Below are positions 5,612 to 13,892 of a DNA stretch of 29,126 bases, piece after piece (positions within the stretch are counted from its first letter, which is position 1; every line of letters starts with the position of its first letter). The notes under the pieces are model-generated. The model made no database searches. It saw only the letters and a list, made by a program, of their open reading frames with translations, and was not told the origin of the DNA. Where the stretch lies: NCBI GenBank assembly GCA_046533895.1, contig JAWDOK010000015.1:1-29126 (forward strand), given 5' to 3'. The position numbers and the translations under genes were made by a program. This DNA comes from Acidianus hospitalis. GTDB lineage: Archaea > Thermoproteota > Thermoprotei_A > Sulfolobales > Sulfolobaceae.

Positions 5612-6864
5612 AAAATGAATGCTCCCCAGATTTTGTTATTCTCCTCATAAGTTATTCCGGTATTCCTTATTTCTCCGAAGACAGATATCTTATCAACTCT
5701 ATCCTCTATTTTTACCTTCAGCCTTAATTTCTTGCTTTCCTCGGAAATTACGTCTTCAACCTTTAGTGCAGTCCTATAACCGTTAATTGTGGTGTAAAAC
5801 TTAGTTCCCTTCTGTATTTTAGATGGAGGATTATAATACTGCTCATCCTTTAATTCAAACTCCTCCTGTATTCTCTTTACGGTATCCCTAAGGTCTAGGA
5901 GAGTTATTTCACCACTGCTAAAGTATTCAAAATTGCCTAAAACTTCTCCGCCCTTGAAGTTTAAGGGGAAGTTATCCCTTTCAAACCTTATTGCAATATA
6001 AGACGCTGGGTCTGCGGCGTAAATCTTTTGCCCGAATTCCTCAATCTGTATTACTTTTTGCTCACCGTAAGGAGTATTTAACACGTCGTTCTTCTGTATC
6101 TTTCCAGACATTACCCTACCTGCAAGAACTTTAATATTCTCAGTAGGATTCATTACGTCTCTTGCATGAAAGACAGTCTTTGACGAGTTTATTCTAGTTT
6201 GTACAGTGCTTTCCAGGTTCTTTAATAGTTCCTCGTATTGACCTTCAGCTTGAATATCATTTATTCCTTTAACTATTATGGAAGAAGTGTAGTAGTAAAA
6301 CCTTGCGTCAGTCATTCCTAGGATTTTGCCTATCCTATCAAGGTCGCTCTTAACTTGACTAACGTATTTATCATAATCCTTTTCCATGTCTATCTTAGTT
6401 ATTATAACGTGGAATTCTGGCGTTCTGCCAAAGGCTTTCCTAACTAGGTAAGTAGTAATTAAGTGAGTAAGCATTGTGTTCTTAAGGTAAGCCTTTTCCT
6501 TTATTTCGTCAACCGGAATTGCGAAGAGCGTTGTATCGCTCTCAACGGTTGAAAGGTGAGCCTGGTAAGTGTACCTATTATGACCTCCTATATCTATCGC
6601 TATTAATTGGAGGTCTCCTATGGTTATATTAACTGCGTGAGATTTGGAAGTCATTTGTCTAATTGTTTCGTCGCTGGTTATTTGTACGAGGTTTGCCAAA
6701 TATTCTTGCACTGGGACTTTATACTGCTTATTATATATTTGGAATAATCTGGTCTTTTGAGCTATGTAATCCTTGTTAGTTGAATACTTCCAAAGTAAAT
6801 ACCCTAAGAGAGTTGATTTACCAGAGTTGACGCTTCCCTCAATGTTGATGATAATCTTCTTCAT
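5608..6864 (-). CDS. Divergent EF1A/EF-Tu-like translational GTPase (DIGGH type)
   Basis: This 418-residue protein has a P-loop GSVNSGKST (residues 10-18) in the style of EF1A/EF-Tu (GHVDxGKST), a G3 motif DIGGH (91-95) where D-x-PGH is usual, and a G4 motif TKID (156-159). After the G domain, residues about 230-418 look like two beta-barrel domains (for example NIKVLAGRVMSGKIQKNDVL, as in EF-Tu domain 2). The P to G change in G3 and TKID for NKxD set it apart from canonical elongation factors, so it is unlikely to be the housekeeping EF1A. ATG 6864 has an AT-rich TATA-like region about 26 bp upstream. Its stop overlaps the broken HEPN gene, and it is divergent from another odd GTPase at 7155. 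A specialised factor of unknown role is most likely. Confidence 0.7.
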   Translation of the reverse strand: MKKIIINIEGSVNSGKSTLLGYLLWKYSTNKDYIAQKTRLFQIYNKQYKVPVQEYLANLVQITSDETIRQMTSKSHAVNITIGDLQLIAIDIGGHNRYTYQAHLSTVESDTTLFAIPVDEIKEKAYLKNTMLTHLITTYLVRKAFGRTPEFHVIITKIDMEKDYDKYVSQVKSDLDRIGKILGMTDARFYYYTSSIIVKGINDIQAEGQYEELLKNLESTVQTRINSSKTVFHARDVMNPTENIKVLAGRVMSGKIQKNDVLNTPYGEQKVIQIEEFGQKIYAADPASYIAIRFERDNFPLNFKGGEVLGNFEYFSSGEITLLDLRDTVKRIQEEFELKDEQYYNPPSKIQKGTKFYTTINGYRTALKVEDVISEESKKLRLKVKIEDRVDKISVFGEIRNTGITYEENNKIWGAFIL

Positions 6865-6907
6865 AAAAAAATGAATGGAATATAATAATATAAATGTATT
6901 CTGTAAT

Positions 6908-7113
6908 GATCTTACTCCTCCCCGCTAGCGATGGTTCCCCTCTCATCGATTCGGGACTAGAGAGCCCAAGGAGAATCATCAGCTCTAGTCCATTTGAGAT
7001 TGGTTGCCCCTCCCGCAGTCGAGCTTAAGAGGGGCGTCCTCACTAAATTAGAAAAAGAAATCAGGGGCTACCTTTGACGAGGCTTTCCGTCTCCTTAACC
7101 CCCTTTCTGTAAA
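6908..7113 (-). mobile_element. Miniature IS200/IS605-type element, copy 1
   Basis: About 200 bp of GC-richer sequence in the divergent intergenic region has no gene. Read on the minus strand it begins TTACAGAAAGGGGGTTAAGG and CGGAAAGCCTCG, and ends GGGAACCATCG and GCGGGGAGGAG. The same blocks in the same order frame the larger copy at 16606-16945. A right end with GCGGGGAGG after GGGAACC is typical of IS200/IS605 (TnpB) elements in thermophiles, where it forms the 3' part of the omega RNA. There is no transposase. The insertion lies upstream of both divergent GTPase genes but leaves their TATA boxes at the proper distance. Confidence 0.6.
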
Positions 7114-7124
7114 AAGATAGTAAG

Positions 7125-7134
7125 TAATAAAAGG
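7125..7134 (+). promoter_or_regulatory. TATA box of the DIGGQ GTPase gene
   Basis: TAATAAAAGG is centred about 26 bp before ATG 7155, implying a leaderless transcript. It lies immediately outside the miniature element. Confidence 0.5.
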
Positions 7135-7154
7135 TAGGCATTAGAGTATTCGTT

Positions 7155-8327
7155 ATGTATTTAATTTCATTGCTAGGCAATGGAGATACCGGCAAAACGA
7201 CGTCATTTGCAAAGTTTTTGCTTAAAAATAACTATTTCCTAGACCACCAAGAAGAGGCAGTTAAGAACGCGAAGTTCGATGCTGAAATTAATGGAAAACC
7301 AGACGATTATTACCAATTCTTACTTTACGTTTCTCCTCAGGAGAAGATAGAGGAGAGGACCATTTACACTGCACAAAAAATTATGGCTTATCACCAAGGG
7401 AAATTCCTGCCTTTCAGAACAATATCATACCTAAAATTCACAGGAGAAAAATACGAAAGAGTAATAGTCGATTCGCCATATAAGGATGGATTTGCTAAAG
7501 GTTACGTTACATTTTCGTTGCAGGATATTGGTGGTCAGTTTGATTTGTTTGATAAGCAAATCAACGGGTTAAGAATATCAGATAGCGTAATTTATTTTGC
7601 AGATGATAAAACTAATGAAAAGGACGTAGAAAATCACGCTAAAATGATCTCAGCTTTCAACTTACCAACTTTTGTAGTTGTAAATAAGGAAGACATTCTA
7701 AAGGAAAAGGCAGTAGAAAAGATGAACATGATATTAACAATATTTCAAGAACATAAGATTAACGTGGTGGATAAAATAGTAACTTCGGCACTTTATAAGG
7801 AAGACGAAATAGTAAAATTCTTCGAAAATGCAATAAAATGGACGATAGATAAGGATATAAGAATTTATGGGAAGAATATTTTTGGAATAATAAGAAATGT
7901 AAGCAGAAGCATAGCCACAATGAGGGCATACACTTCGCTTTCCATGCCTAAAAATTCTCAACAATATCTTTATACTCAGAGGAAGAAAAGGTTCTTCCCT
8001 AATAAGGTTAAAAGCGTGGAATTCGCTCTTAAGGAAACAAGAATGATTCACAAGGGTGAGCTTATAGGCGTAGCTTTCTCCGAGAATCCTTTGCCTTCTA
8101 CCGTATTTAAGGAAGAAGAGCACATAAGAAACCCAATTACGAATATTCACTTGGAGAGACCTTTACAAGAAGGAGAAATCTTATTCTCGTCACTTGTACA
8201 TTCAATAAAAGGTGAAAAATACGGTAACTTGATCCTTAATGAGGGAATAGGAGTTAACGAACTTTTCGTTATAAATACAATAAATCAAACCATTAAGGAA
8301 ATTTACGACCTAACCGATTTCTTCTAA
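7155..8327 (+). CDS. Divergent P-loop GTPase (DIGGQ type), 390 aa
   Basis: The G domain has P-loop GNGDTGKTT (residues 8-16), G3 DIGGQ (124-128) and G4 NKED (177-180), so a guanine-nucleotide-binding fold is well supported. A long insertion (about 30-105) separates G1 from G3. The C-terminal part (about 280-390) is beta-rich (KGELIGVAFSENPLP, RPLQEGEILFSSLV), which resembles the barrel domains of translational GTPases. The G-G in G3 is shared with the divergent neighbour at 5608-6864 (DIGGH), suggesting that the two are related or work together. An unknown gene follows 32 bp downstream. I assign no function beyond GTP binding. Confidence 0.65.
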   Translation: MYLISLLGNGDTGKTTSFAKFLLKNNYFLDHQEEAVKNAKFDAEINGKPDDYYQFLLYVSPQEKIEERTIYTAQKIMAYHQGKFLPFRTISYLKFTGEKYERVIVDSPYKDGFAKGYVTFSLQDIGGQFDLFDKQINGLRISDSVIYFADDKTNEKDVENHAKMISAFNLPTFVVVNKEDILKEKAVEKMNMILTIFQEHKINVVDKIVTSALYKEDEIVKFFENAIKWTIDKDIRIYGKNIFGIIRNVSRSIATMRAYTSLSMPKNSQQYLYTQRKKRFFPNKVKSVEFALKETRMIHKGELIGVAFSENPLPSTVFKEEEHIRNPITNIHLERPLQEGEILFSSLVHSIKGEKYGNLILNEGIGVNELFVINTINQTIKEIYDLTDFF

Positions 8328-8359
8328 AATTTTTAAGGATTTAAAAAAGATGATTAATT

Positions 8360-8950
8360 ATGAAAGTTTTGATAACTTATGGTAAAGATTTTCCTGCCCT
8401 AAAATTTGATAAAAAAGTTGTCATCAAACCCGGTGAGGAGTATAGAGCCTTTGATTTCTCCATCATTAAGGATTTTGATCAAGTTTATACTTACGTTGAT
8501 AGCCCTGCCTACGCTTTTGCTACGTCACTTCTTTATTCTAAGGATTATTTCATTGTTAAAAATCCTTATACTATGCCAACAAAAATACCTAGAATAAAGG
8601 TAATGGAAATAAAAGATGAACTAGAAACCACCAAGGAAAAGACGGTCATAATAGCGGGAAAAGACCTGGTAAAGTCTGTAGTGGAGATCTACGGTGGAAG
8701 GAAAATAGATGAAAAGGAACCAGAAATGAATTTACTAAAAATGAAAAAGTACGAAGGTTATGCAATAATATTTACACCAACCACTCCATCAGTAATTTTA
8801 GATACATTAAACGTTGCCGATAAATATAATGTTGAGGTATTTCTTGTTGCACCAGTTATTGACACTACAAAGGAAGGTAGAATAACTTGCTATTTAATGG
8901 ATAAGGAAATTAATAATATAAACGCAATAAAGTTCCTTAAGTTACATTAA
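8360..8950 (+). CDS. Conserved-looking protein of unknown function (196 aa)
   Basis: The protein alternates short beta strands and helices (MKVLITYGK, TVIIAGKDLVKSVVEIYGG, YAIIFTPTTPSVILDTLN, VEVFLVAPVIDTT), which suggests a Rossmann-like alpha/beta fold. I see no diagnostic motif. ATG 8360 is preceded by TTTTTAAG (8330-8337) about 26 bp upstream, so it may have its own leaderless transcript, although it is only 32 bp after the GTPase gene. Its 3' end overlaps the convergent HEPN-like gene by 14 bp. Confidence 0.6.
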   Translation: MKVLITYGKDFPALKFDKKVVIKPGEEYRAFDFSIIKDFDQVYTYVDSPAYAFATSLLYSKDYFIVKNPYTMPTKIPRIKVMEIKDELETTKEKTVIIAGKDLVKSVVEIYGGRKIDEKEPEMNLLKMKKYEGYAIIFTPTTPSVILDTLNVADKYNVEVFLVAPVIDTTKEGRITCYLMDKEINNINAIKFLKLH

Positions 8951-9299
8951 GTTTTACGAAGAGATCTTTTACTTTCTCATTTAACAGTTTAATTTCAACT
9001 TCGTTAATCTCAATAGGGGTAGAGTAACAGTCGTGAATCCTAATTGCGTCAAGTAATTCCGAAAATTCGCTCTCTACATCTATCTTTAGCTTCTTTTTCA
9101 AAAGCCTAAATAATCCAGCAAAATCCAGATACCATGGAATTTCTACTCCGGAATCTAGAAGCTTAGCAACTAAAGCTAGATAAACCGCCCTAGAAAATAG
9201 TATTGCGGAGATGTCATAATATCCTCCTTTCATGTTATAAACTGCGGCCTCTAGGAAATTTTTTGCTCTAGAATACAAATTAGCCGTAAATTCTTGCAT
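8937..9299 (-). CDS. HEPN-like helical protein (120 aa)
   Basis: The all-helical pattern resembles HEPN domains: an N-terminal helix with RAKNFLEAAV, a second one with GGYYDISAILFSRAVYLALV in the place of the usual QQAxExxLKA helix, then DFAGLFRLLKKKL and a final helical hairpin. The catalytic Rx4-6H motif is not clear; the only candidate is in AIRIHDCYS, so RNase activity is doubtful. No MNT partner lies next to it. A TATA-like stretch (about 9318-9328) sits about 25 bp before ATG 9299. It is convergent with the unknown gene at 8360-8950. Confidence 0.55.
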   Translation of the reverse strand: MQEFTANLYSRAKNFLEAAVYNMKGGYYDISAILFSRAVYLALVAKLLDSGVEIPWYLDFAGLFRLLKKKLKIDVESEFSELLDAIRIHDCYSTPIEINEVEIKLLNEKVKDLFVKLNVT

Positions 9300-9379
9300 A
9301 AAGTAAAAATAGGATGAAGGTATTTATTCCTTTCTAGTTTTTCAAACTTTAACGAGAGATATATATTTGAGAATATCAA

Positions 9380-9388
9380 CTTAAAAAC
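9380..9388 (+). promoter_or_regulatory. TATA box of the NDH-2-like gene
   Basis: CTTAAAAAC is centred about 25 bp before ATG 9409, consistent with a leaderless transcript. Confidence 0.5.
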
Positions 9389-9408
9389 TTCAAATGTAAT
9401 ATAAACAT

Positions 9409-10371
9409 ATGAGGATTGTGATTTTAGGTGGAGGATTTGCAGGATTATCTGCATTAAAAACTCACGATTCTATAATGATAGATAATAAAGATTACTTCAT
9501 ACTAACTCATAAGCTCATTGATGTAGTAAAAACTGGCGATCCTAGCATTGCAAAAATTCCATATCCTAAAGTTCTCAAAGCTACTGTTAAGTCAATTGAT
9601 TTTAGAAAAAAAGTAGTAATAACTACTGCAGGAGAAATAGCGTATGATAAGTTAATTATATCCTTAGGTTATTCGCAGAAACTTATTGAGGGTGTAACAA
9701 AGTTCGAAAACATAGAGGACGCTTTAAGAATTAGGGAAGGATTGCTAAGAGCTAAAACTGTAGTTATAATAGGAGGAGGAAACTTAGGAGTAGAATTGGC
9801 ATCCTTAGCAAGAGAAATGGGAAAGGAAGTTTACCTAATTGAGGGACAAAGTAGGCTATTAAATTTCATGTCTCAAGAATCTTCTGCCTACGCTGAAAAG
9901 AAATTAAGAGAAATGGGAGTTAATGTACTGTTGAACACTAAGGTTGAGAAGATAGAAGACAACACTGTTTATGCGGAAGATCAAAAAATTAGAGGAGATT
10001 TAATAGTATCTTCAATAGGGTTCAAAGGACCTTCAATTCTTAAAGAGCTAGGGCTAACTACTATAAACGATAGGATGGTTGTTAATGAATATTTACAATC
10101 TGTAGACCAAGAAGATGTTTACGGTGCAGGTGACTGTTCTACAACTAAGGAATTTATACCCATGTCTGCACAAGTTGCAGTACAAGCAGGAAGAACCGCA
10201 ATGCTTAATGCAATAGGATTTGAAAGAAAGTTCTCATACCGTCAATACGCAATTATAGTTAGAATAGGTAACGAATATTTCGGTGATTTACTAGGTAAAT
10301 TTGTTAGAGGAAGAGTAGCAGAATTAGCAGAAAAACTTGGGATACATAGGGCTATAAAATTGTTAAAGTGA
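9409..10371 (+). CDS. NDH-2/SQR-type FAD-dependent pyridine nucleotide oxidoreductase
   Basis: The 320-residue protein has an N-terminal FAD-binding Rossmann motif GGGFAGL (7-13), a central NAD(P)H-binding motif GGGNLGVELA (122-131), the strand-ending SLGY at about 85-88, and the C-terminal FAD motif VYGAGDC (237-243). This is the layout of type II NADH dehydrogenases and sulfide:quinone reductases. It is shorter than typical NDH-2 (about 400 residues), mostly because the first FAD half is compact (it goes straight to DSIMIDNKDYF). The two redox-active cysteines of SQR are not seen, and the only cysteine near a motif is in GAGDC. Probable role: NAD(P)H oxidation, perhaps with quinone as acceptor at the membrane. 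The exact acceptor cannot be read from sequence. Confidence 0.8.
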   Translation: MRIVILGGGFAGLSALKTHDSIMIDNKDYFILTHKLIDVVKTGDPSIAKIPYPKVLKATVKSIDFRKKVVITTAGEIAYDKLIISLGYSQKLIEGVTKFENIEDALRIREGLLRAKTVVIIGGGNLGVELASLAREMGKEVYLIEGQSRLLNFMSQESSAYAEKKLREMGVNVLLNTKVEKIEDNTVYAEDQKIRGDLIVSSIGFKGPSILKELGLTTINDRMVVNEYLQSVDQEDVYGAGDCSTTKEFIPMSAQVAVQAGRTAMLNAIGFERKFSYRQYAIIVRIGNEYFGDLLGKFVRGRVAELAEKLGIHRAIKLLK

Positions 10372-10534
10372 ATTTCTGTATTTAGTACCAGCTTTAAAAG
10401 TTTTCAGATAATCGTTCGCTGTCGTGGTATTACATTAAAAAGATGTATTTTTGGAACTATATAGATCTATATTTTTTACTTTAACTATAAAAGAAATCCT
10501 TTTTAATCATTATTCAAAGTAGGCATGAGGAATT

Positions 10535-11344
10535 ATGAGTTTTAATGGTATAGCAGGAGCAGTAAATGAACCTGGAGAAATACCTTGGGAGCTCGTTCTA
10601 TTATATTTCCTAGTTGCGTTAGCTATTGCATTTCTTTTAGGTAAAAGAAGCGGAGGGTTAAAAGCATTTAACACCTTAGATTTAATATACATAGGAATAG
10701 GCTCAGCTTTTGCTGTAGCTTGGGAATTCTATATTGCAGGTTTTTTAGACAGATTTATTCCGTCAAATCCTTTCGTAAGTGTTGGCTTCTGGGGAAGGAT
10801 TATAATAGTATTCATTATTGCAGCACTAGTAAGGAAAGTTGGAGTAGGAATGCTCACGTTATTTATTTTTGACGTTCTAGGCGACATATTTCATTACGGT
10901 TTTGGAGGAGAACCAATGTACTTTATTTACGAAACATTTACCTACGGGCTATTTGTAGATTTAATGATAGCTGCAACCGGTGGAAGAATATTCGGATTGC
11001 CAAACTTTGCACCTTCAGTTACAACAAAACCGCCTACACAGAATATACAAAAGACCACAATGCAATCAGCTGAGGAAGAAGAGGAAGATACTCCAACTAG
11101 ATCTACCTCTATTACTAAGTCAACTTTTATAGTTGGAGCAATAGAAGGAGCAATAATTGGGATTCTTTGGGCTTTTCCAGATCCAGTTTTTTACGACGGC
11201 TTTTTCAGGCCATTTATTGAGGCTAAAATAGTTAATTGGGGTTATATATACTATCATATTTACGCTTACATGCCAGGAGATGCAATAGCTGGAATAATTG
11301 GAGCGATTATAGCAATAATAGTAGCTAGAGCAGTGGGATCGTGA
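10535..11344 (+). CDS. ECF transporter substrate-binding (S) membrane protein
   Basis: This 269-residue membrane protein has about six hydrophobic segments (for example ELVLLYFLVALAIAFLLG and GRIIIVFIIAALV) and ends AGIIGAIIAIIVARAVGS. A polar acidic linker (about 166-190, with EEEEEDTPTR) separates two halves. It is the first gene of a tight operon with a fused ECF ATPase and EcfT, which marks it as the S component. The order S, fused ATPase, T is that of YkoEDC, an HMP/thiamine transporter, and the S protein resembles YkoE loosely, so a thiamine-type substrate is possible but unproven. ATG 10535 has a GAGG Shine-Dalgarno nearby (about 10527-10530) and AT-rich boxes (TATAAAAG 10484-10491; CTTTTTAAT 10499-10507) upstream. 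Confidence 0.65.
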   Translation: MSFNGIAGAVNEPGEIPWELVLLYFLVALAIAFLLGKRSGGLKAFNTLDLIYIGIGSAFAVAWEFYIAGFLDRFIPSNPFVSVGFWGRIIIVFIIAALVRKVGVGMLTLFIFDVLGDIFHYGFGGEPMYFIYETFTYGLFVDLMIAATGGRIFGLPNFAPSVTTKPPTQNIQKTTMQSAEEEEEDTPTRSTSITKSTFIVGAIEGAIIGILWAFPDPVFYDGFFRPFIEAKIVNWGYIYYHIYAYMPGDAIAGIIGAIIAIIVARAVGS

Positions 11345-12921
11345 AGTTCGTTGAAATTAAAGATTTTCAAGTTACTTACCTAGGTAGAAGTAAACCATCC
11401 TTAGTAATTGATGACTTTGAAATAGAAGATGGAGAATCAGTACTAATTGTTGGAAAGTCGGGTTCAGGAAAATCGACGCTAGTAAATGCTATAAACGGAG
11501 TTATTCCAAATATGATAAATGCTCAAGAAACTGGAGAAATTTCAGTTTACGGTAAAGATCCTAGAAAACAGCCCATTTATGAGACTGCTAAGCTTGTAGG
11601 AACGCTTCTTCAAGACCCTGAAACTCAGATTTTTAATTACACCGTAGTAGACGAGATAGCCTTTGGTCCAGAAAATTTTATGTTACCTAAAGAGGAAATA
11701 ATAGAAAGGGTAAATGAGGCATCAAAACTTACTGGGATTTCTCACTTGTTACATCGAGACACTAATACTCTTTCTGGTGGAGAAATGCAGAGAGTAGCCT
11801 TAGCATCAATATTAGCAATGAGACCTAGGGCATTAATACTTGATGAGCCTACCTCTAATATAGATCCAAAAGGTACAGCAGAGATCTTCTCCTTAATAAA
11901 AAACTTTAGACAAGAAAGGAGGAGTTTAATAATAGTTGAACATAAGCTTGAGAGAGTTCTACCTTACGTTGATAGGGTAGTCTTAATAGATAGAGGGAGA
12001 ATAGTTCTAGATGTACCAAAGGAGGAATTAATTGAAAGTTCTGATTTATTAGCATCAGCTGGAGTAGAAATTCCAGATTATTATCTTTATTTAAAGAAAA
12101 TAGGAGCAAAAAGCCTTAGTAAAGAATTACTAAAGGGATATAAGTACGTTCCTCCTCCCAGGAGAAAAGGAGAGAAGGAGGCGCTTTACGCTAAAGTTAA
12201 AGTTTGGACTAAACAAGGCAAGACACTCGTAGATGCAGAAATTTCAATAAAACAAGGAGAGATAGTAGCGCTAATGGGAAATAACGGTGCAGGAAAATCT
12301 ACTTTACTTAAGGCAATAATGGGGATGCTAGATAGAAAATTAAAGGCTGAGGTTAAACTTGTTGTAGAAGGAAAGGACTTAAGTAAAAAGGGACTTGCAG
12401 AAAGAGGAAGCTACATAGGCTATTTACCTCAAAACTTTGATATAATGTTTGTAAAGAGGAAAGTTGAGGATGAAGTAGCGTTTGCAATGAAGAATAGGAA
12501 AACCTTCTCTGAAGAGAAGTTGAACAATATCCTGCAAATGTTTTCCTTACAAAGAGTAAGGCACGATGACCCTCTTTTATTATCAATGGGACAAAGGAGG
12601 AGAGTCGCAATGGCGTCGATCCTTGCCTCTGGAGCTAGGATATTACTAATGGACGAACCTACTAGTGGCCAAGATTGGTACCACAGAGAGATCTTAGGAA
12701 GAGAAGTTCAGGATTTGAGAGAAAAAGGTTACACGTTCCTCATAGTAACTCACGATTCAAGGTTTGTTGATAAATTCTGCGACAGAGTGCTTGTAATGAA
12801 AGATGGTAAAATTGTATTTAATGGAACTCCAGAGGAGGCTTTTCTAAGGGAAGATCTAGGAATTTATCCTCCAACTGAATACGTGGTGACCAAGCTTGGT
12901 ACCCTGGAGTTCTCTTTATGA
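11341..12921 (+). CDS. ECF transporter energising ATPase, two ABC domains fused
   Basis: Two full ABC domains lie in one 526-residue chain. Domain 1: Walker A GKSGSGKST (38-46), Q-loop LLQDPETQ, signature LSGGEMQ (144-150), Walker B ALILDEP (164-170), H-loop H201. Domain 2: Walker A GNNGAGKST (313-321), Q-loop LPQ (362-364), variant signature LSMGQRR (414-420), Walker B ILLMDEP (434-440), H-loop H471. Both sites keep their catalytic residues. The EcfA-EcfA' fusion is as in YkoD. The start GTG 11341 overlaps the stop of the S gene (GTGA), and its end overlaps the EcfT gene by 26 bp, so the three are translationally coupled. Acts on the cytoplasmic face, hydrolysing ATP to drive vitamin or metal uptake. 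Confidence 0.9.
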   Translation: MKFVEIKDFQVTYLGRSKPSLVIDDFEIEDGESVLIVGKSGSGKSTLVNAINGVIPNMINAQETGEISVYGKDPRKQPIYETAKLVGTLLQDPETQIFNYTVVDEIAFGPENFMLPKEEIIERVNEASKLTGISHLLHRDTNTLSGGEMQRVALASILAMRPRALILDEPTSNIDPKGTAEIFSLIKNFRQERRSLIIVEHKLERVLPYVDRVVLIDRGRIVLDVPKEELIESSDLLASAGVEIPDYYLYLKKIGAKSLSKELLKGYKYVPPPRRKGEKEALYAKVKVWTKQGKTLVDAEISIKQGEIVALMGNNGAGKSTLLKAIMGMLDRKLKAEVKLVVEGKDLSKKGLAERGSYIGYLPQNFDIMFVKRKVEDEVAFAMKNRKTFSEEKLNNILQMFSLQRVRHDDPLLLSMGQRRRVAMASILASGARILLMDEPTSGQDWYHREILGREVQDLREKGYTFLIVTHDSRFVDKFCDRVLVMKDGKIVFNGTPEEAFLREDLGIYPPTEYVVTKLGTLEFSL

Positions 12922-13891
12922 GGATCCTTTTACTCAGACTATTATTAGTTTGTTCCTATTCTTCTACGGAGTAGCTTTACCTATAGGTTTACTCCTAACG
13001 GTACTAGGATTAAAAGGATTAATGGAAATAACAAGGTACGAAAGCGGGAAAACTTTCCTTTACAAGCTTAATCCATTAACTAAGGTATTTTTTGGAATAA
13101 TAGTAATGTCAGTAGCAGCGGTAACTATATGGTGGATTGGCGCTATCTTAACTCTCGTGATAATGTTCCTATACTTGACATTAAATGACGGCAAAAAGAA
13201 GTTTGCTTACATTACTCTCCTAGTCTTTATTACAATAATAGGCTCAACGTGGAGTATTGCACCCTACACTCCTAATTCAGTACTGCAAATGGTATTCCCT
13301 TGCCCGGTATCAAGTTATACTGTAGTCTGGGTATGGCCTTCGTATTTCGTAAATATAATGGGCTATGAGCCTCAATTAACTTTACAAGCATTAATATACG
13401 GAGCACAAATATCTTTTAGAATAACTTCAGTTTTAGTCTCTTCATTACTCCTTATACTAACTACTACAACATCTGACATCTTTAGAATGTTCTCTAAAAT
13501 GAAAGTTCCCCTTGCTATAACTTTCTCTATATTAGTTGGAGTAAAAACTGTACCAAAAATTTTTGAAATTTTAGATACTTCAGTAAAAATGCAGTTCATT
13601 AGAGGGTTAGGATACGGAAAACCCAGAGTGTTATATCCTATTTACTTCTTTTACGCAGGATTAATGGCAATTATACCTTCAATGGTTTACTTACTTAGAG
13701 GAGCAAAGAACCTTGCAATTTCAGTAGATACTAGAGGTTTTAGAGCTTACGAAAGTAGGACAATGCTAGTAGACTTACCTTTTACTAAATACGACTACAT
13801 AATGTTTGCAGTCATGGCAGGACTTATAATTTTAGCAGTCTTAGCAAACATTTACGGCTTCGGAAGAAGTATTCCTTATGTAGGGTACTAA
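12896..13891 (+). CDS. ecfT: ECF transporter transmembrane component EcfT
   Basis: This 331-residue protein has several membrane segments and the EcfT-type cytoplasmic motif SVDTRGFRAYESRTML (about 275-290), which matches the conserved A-R-G coupling helix that contacts the ATPases (here T-R-G). The N-terminal KLNPLTKVFFGIIVMS is also typical of the family. The predicted start TTG 12896 lies within the ATPase gene. A later in-frame TTG (12950) would remove 18 residues, and I see no Shine-Dalgarno that decides between them. It is the third gene of the operon, followed after one base by the phosphoesterase gene. Confidence 0.85.
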   Translation: MVPWSSLYEDPFTQTIISLFLFFYGVALPIGLLLTVLGLKGLMEITRYESGKTFLYKLNPLTKVFFGIIVMSVAAVTIWWIGAILTLVIMFLYLTLNDGKKKFAYITLLVFITIIGSTWSIAPYTPNSVLQMVFPCPVSSYTVVWVWPSYFVNIMGYEPQLTLQALIYGAQISFRITSVLVSSLLLILTTTTSDIFRMFSKMKVPLAITFSILVGVKTVPKIFEILDTSVKMQFIRGLGYGKPRVLYPIYFFYAGLMAIIPSMVYLLRGAKNLAISVDTRGFRAYESRTMLVDLPFTKYDYIMFAVMAGLIILAVLANIYGFGRSIPYVGY

Positions 13892-13892
13892 A

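Noticed and set aside
5608..6864. The host's housekeeping EF1A gene
   Set aside because: G3 is DIGGH and G4 is TKID rather than D-x-PGH and NKxD, and the effector region is unlike EF1A; it is a divergent relative.
11906..12109. Minus-strand frames within the ECF ATPase and neighbouring transporter genes
   Set aside because: They overlap strongly supported ABC and EcfT coding sequence on the other strand and have no domain character.
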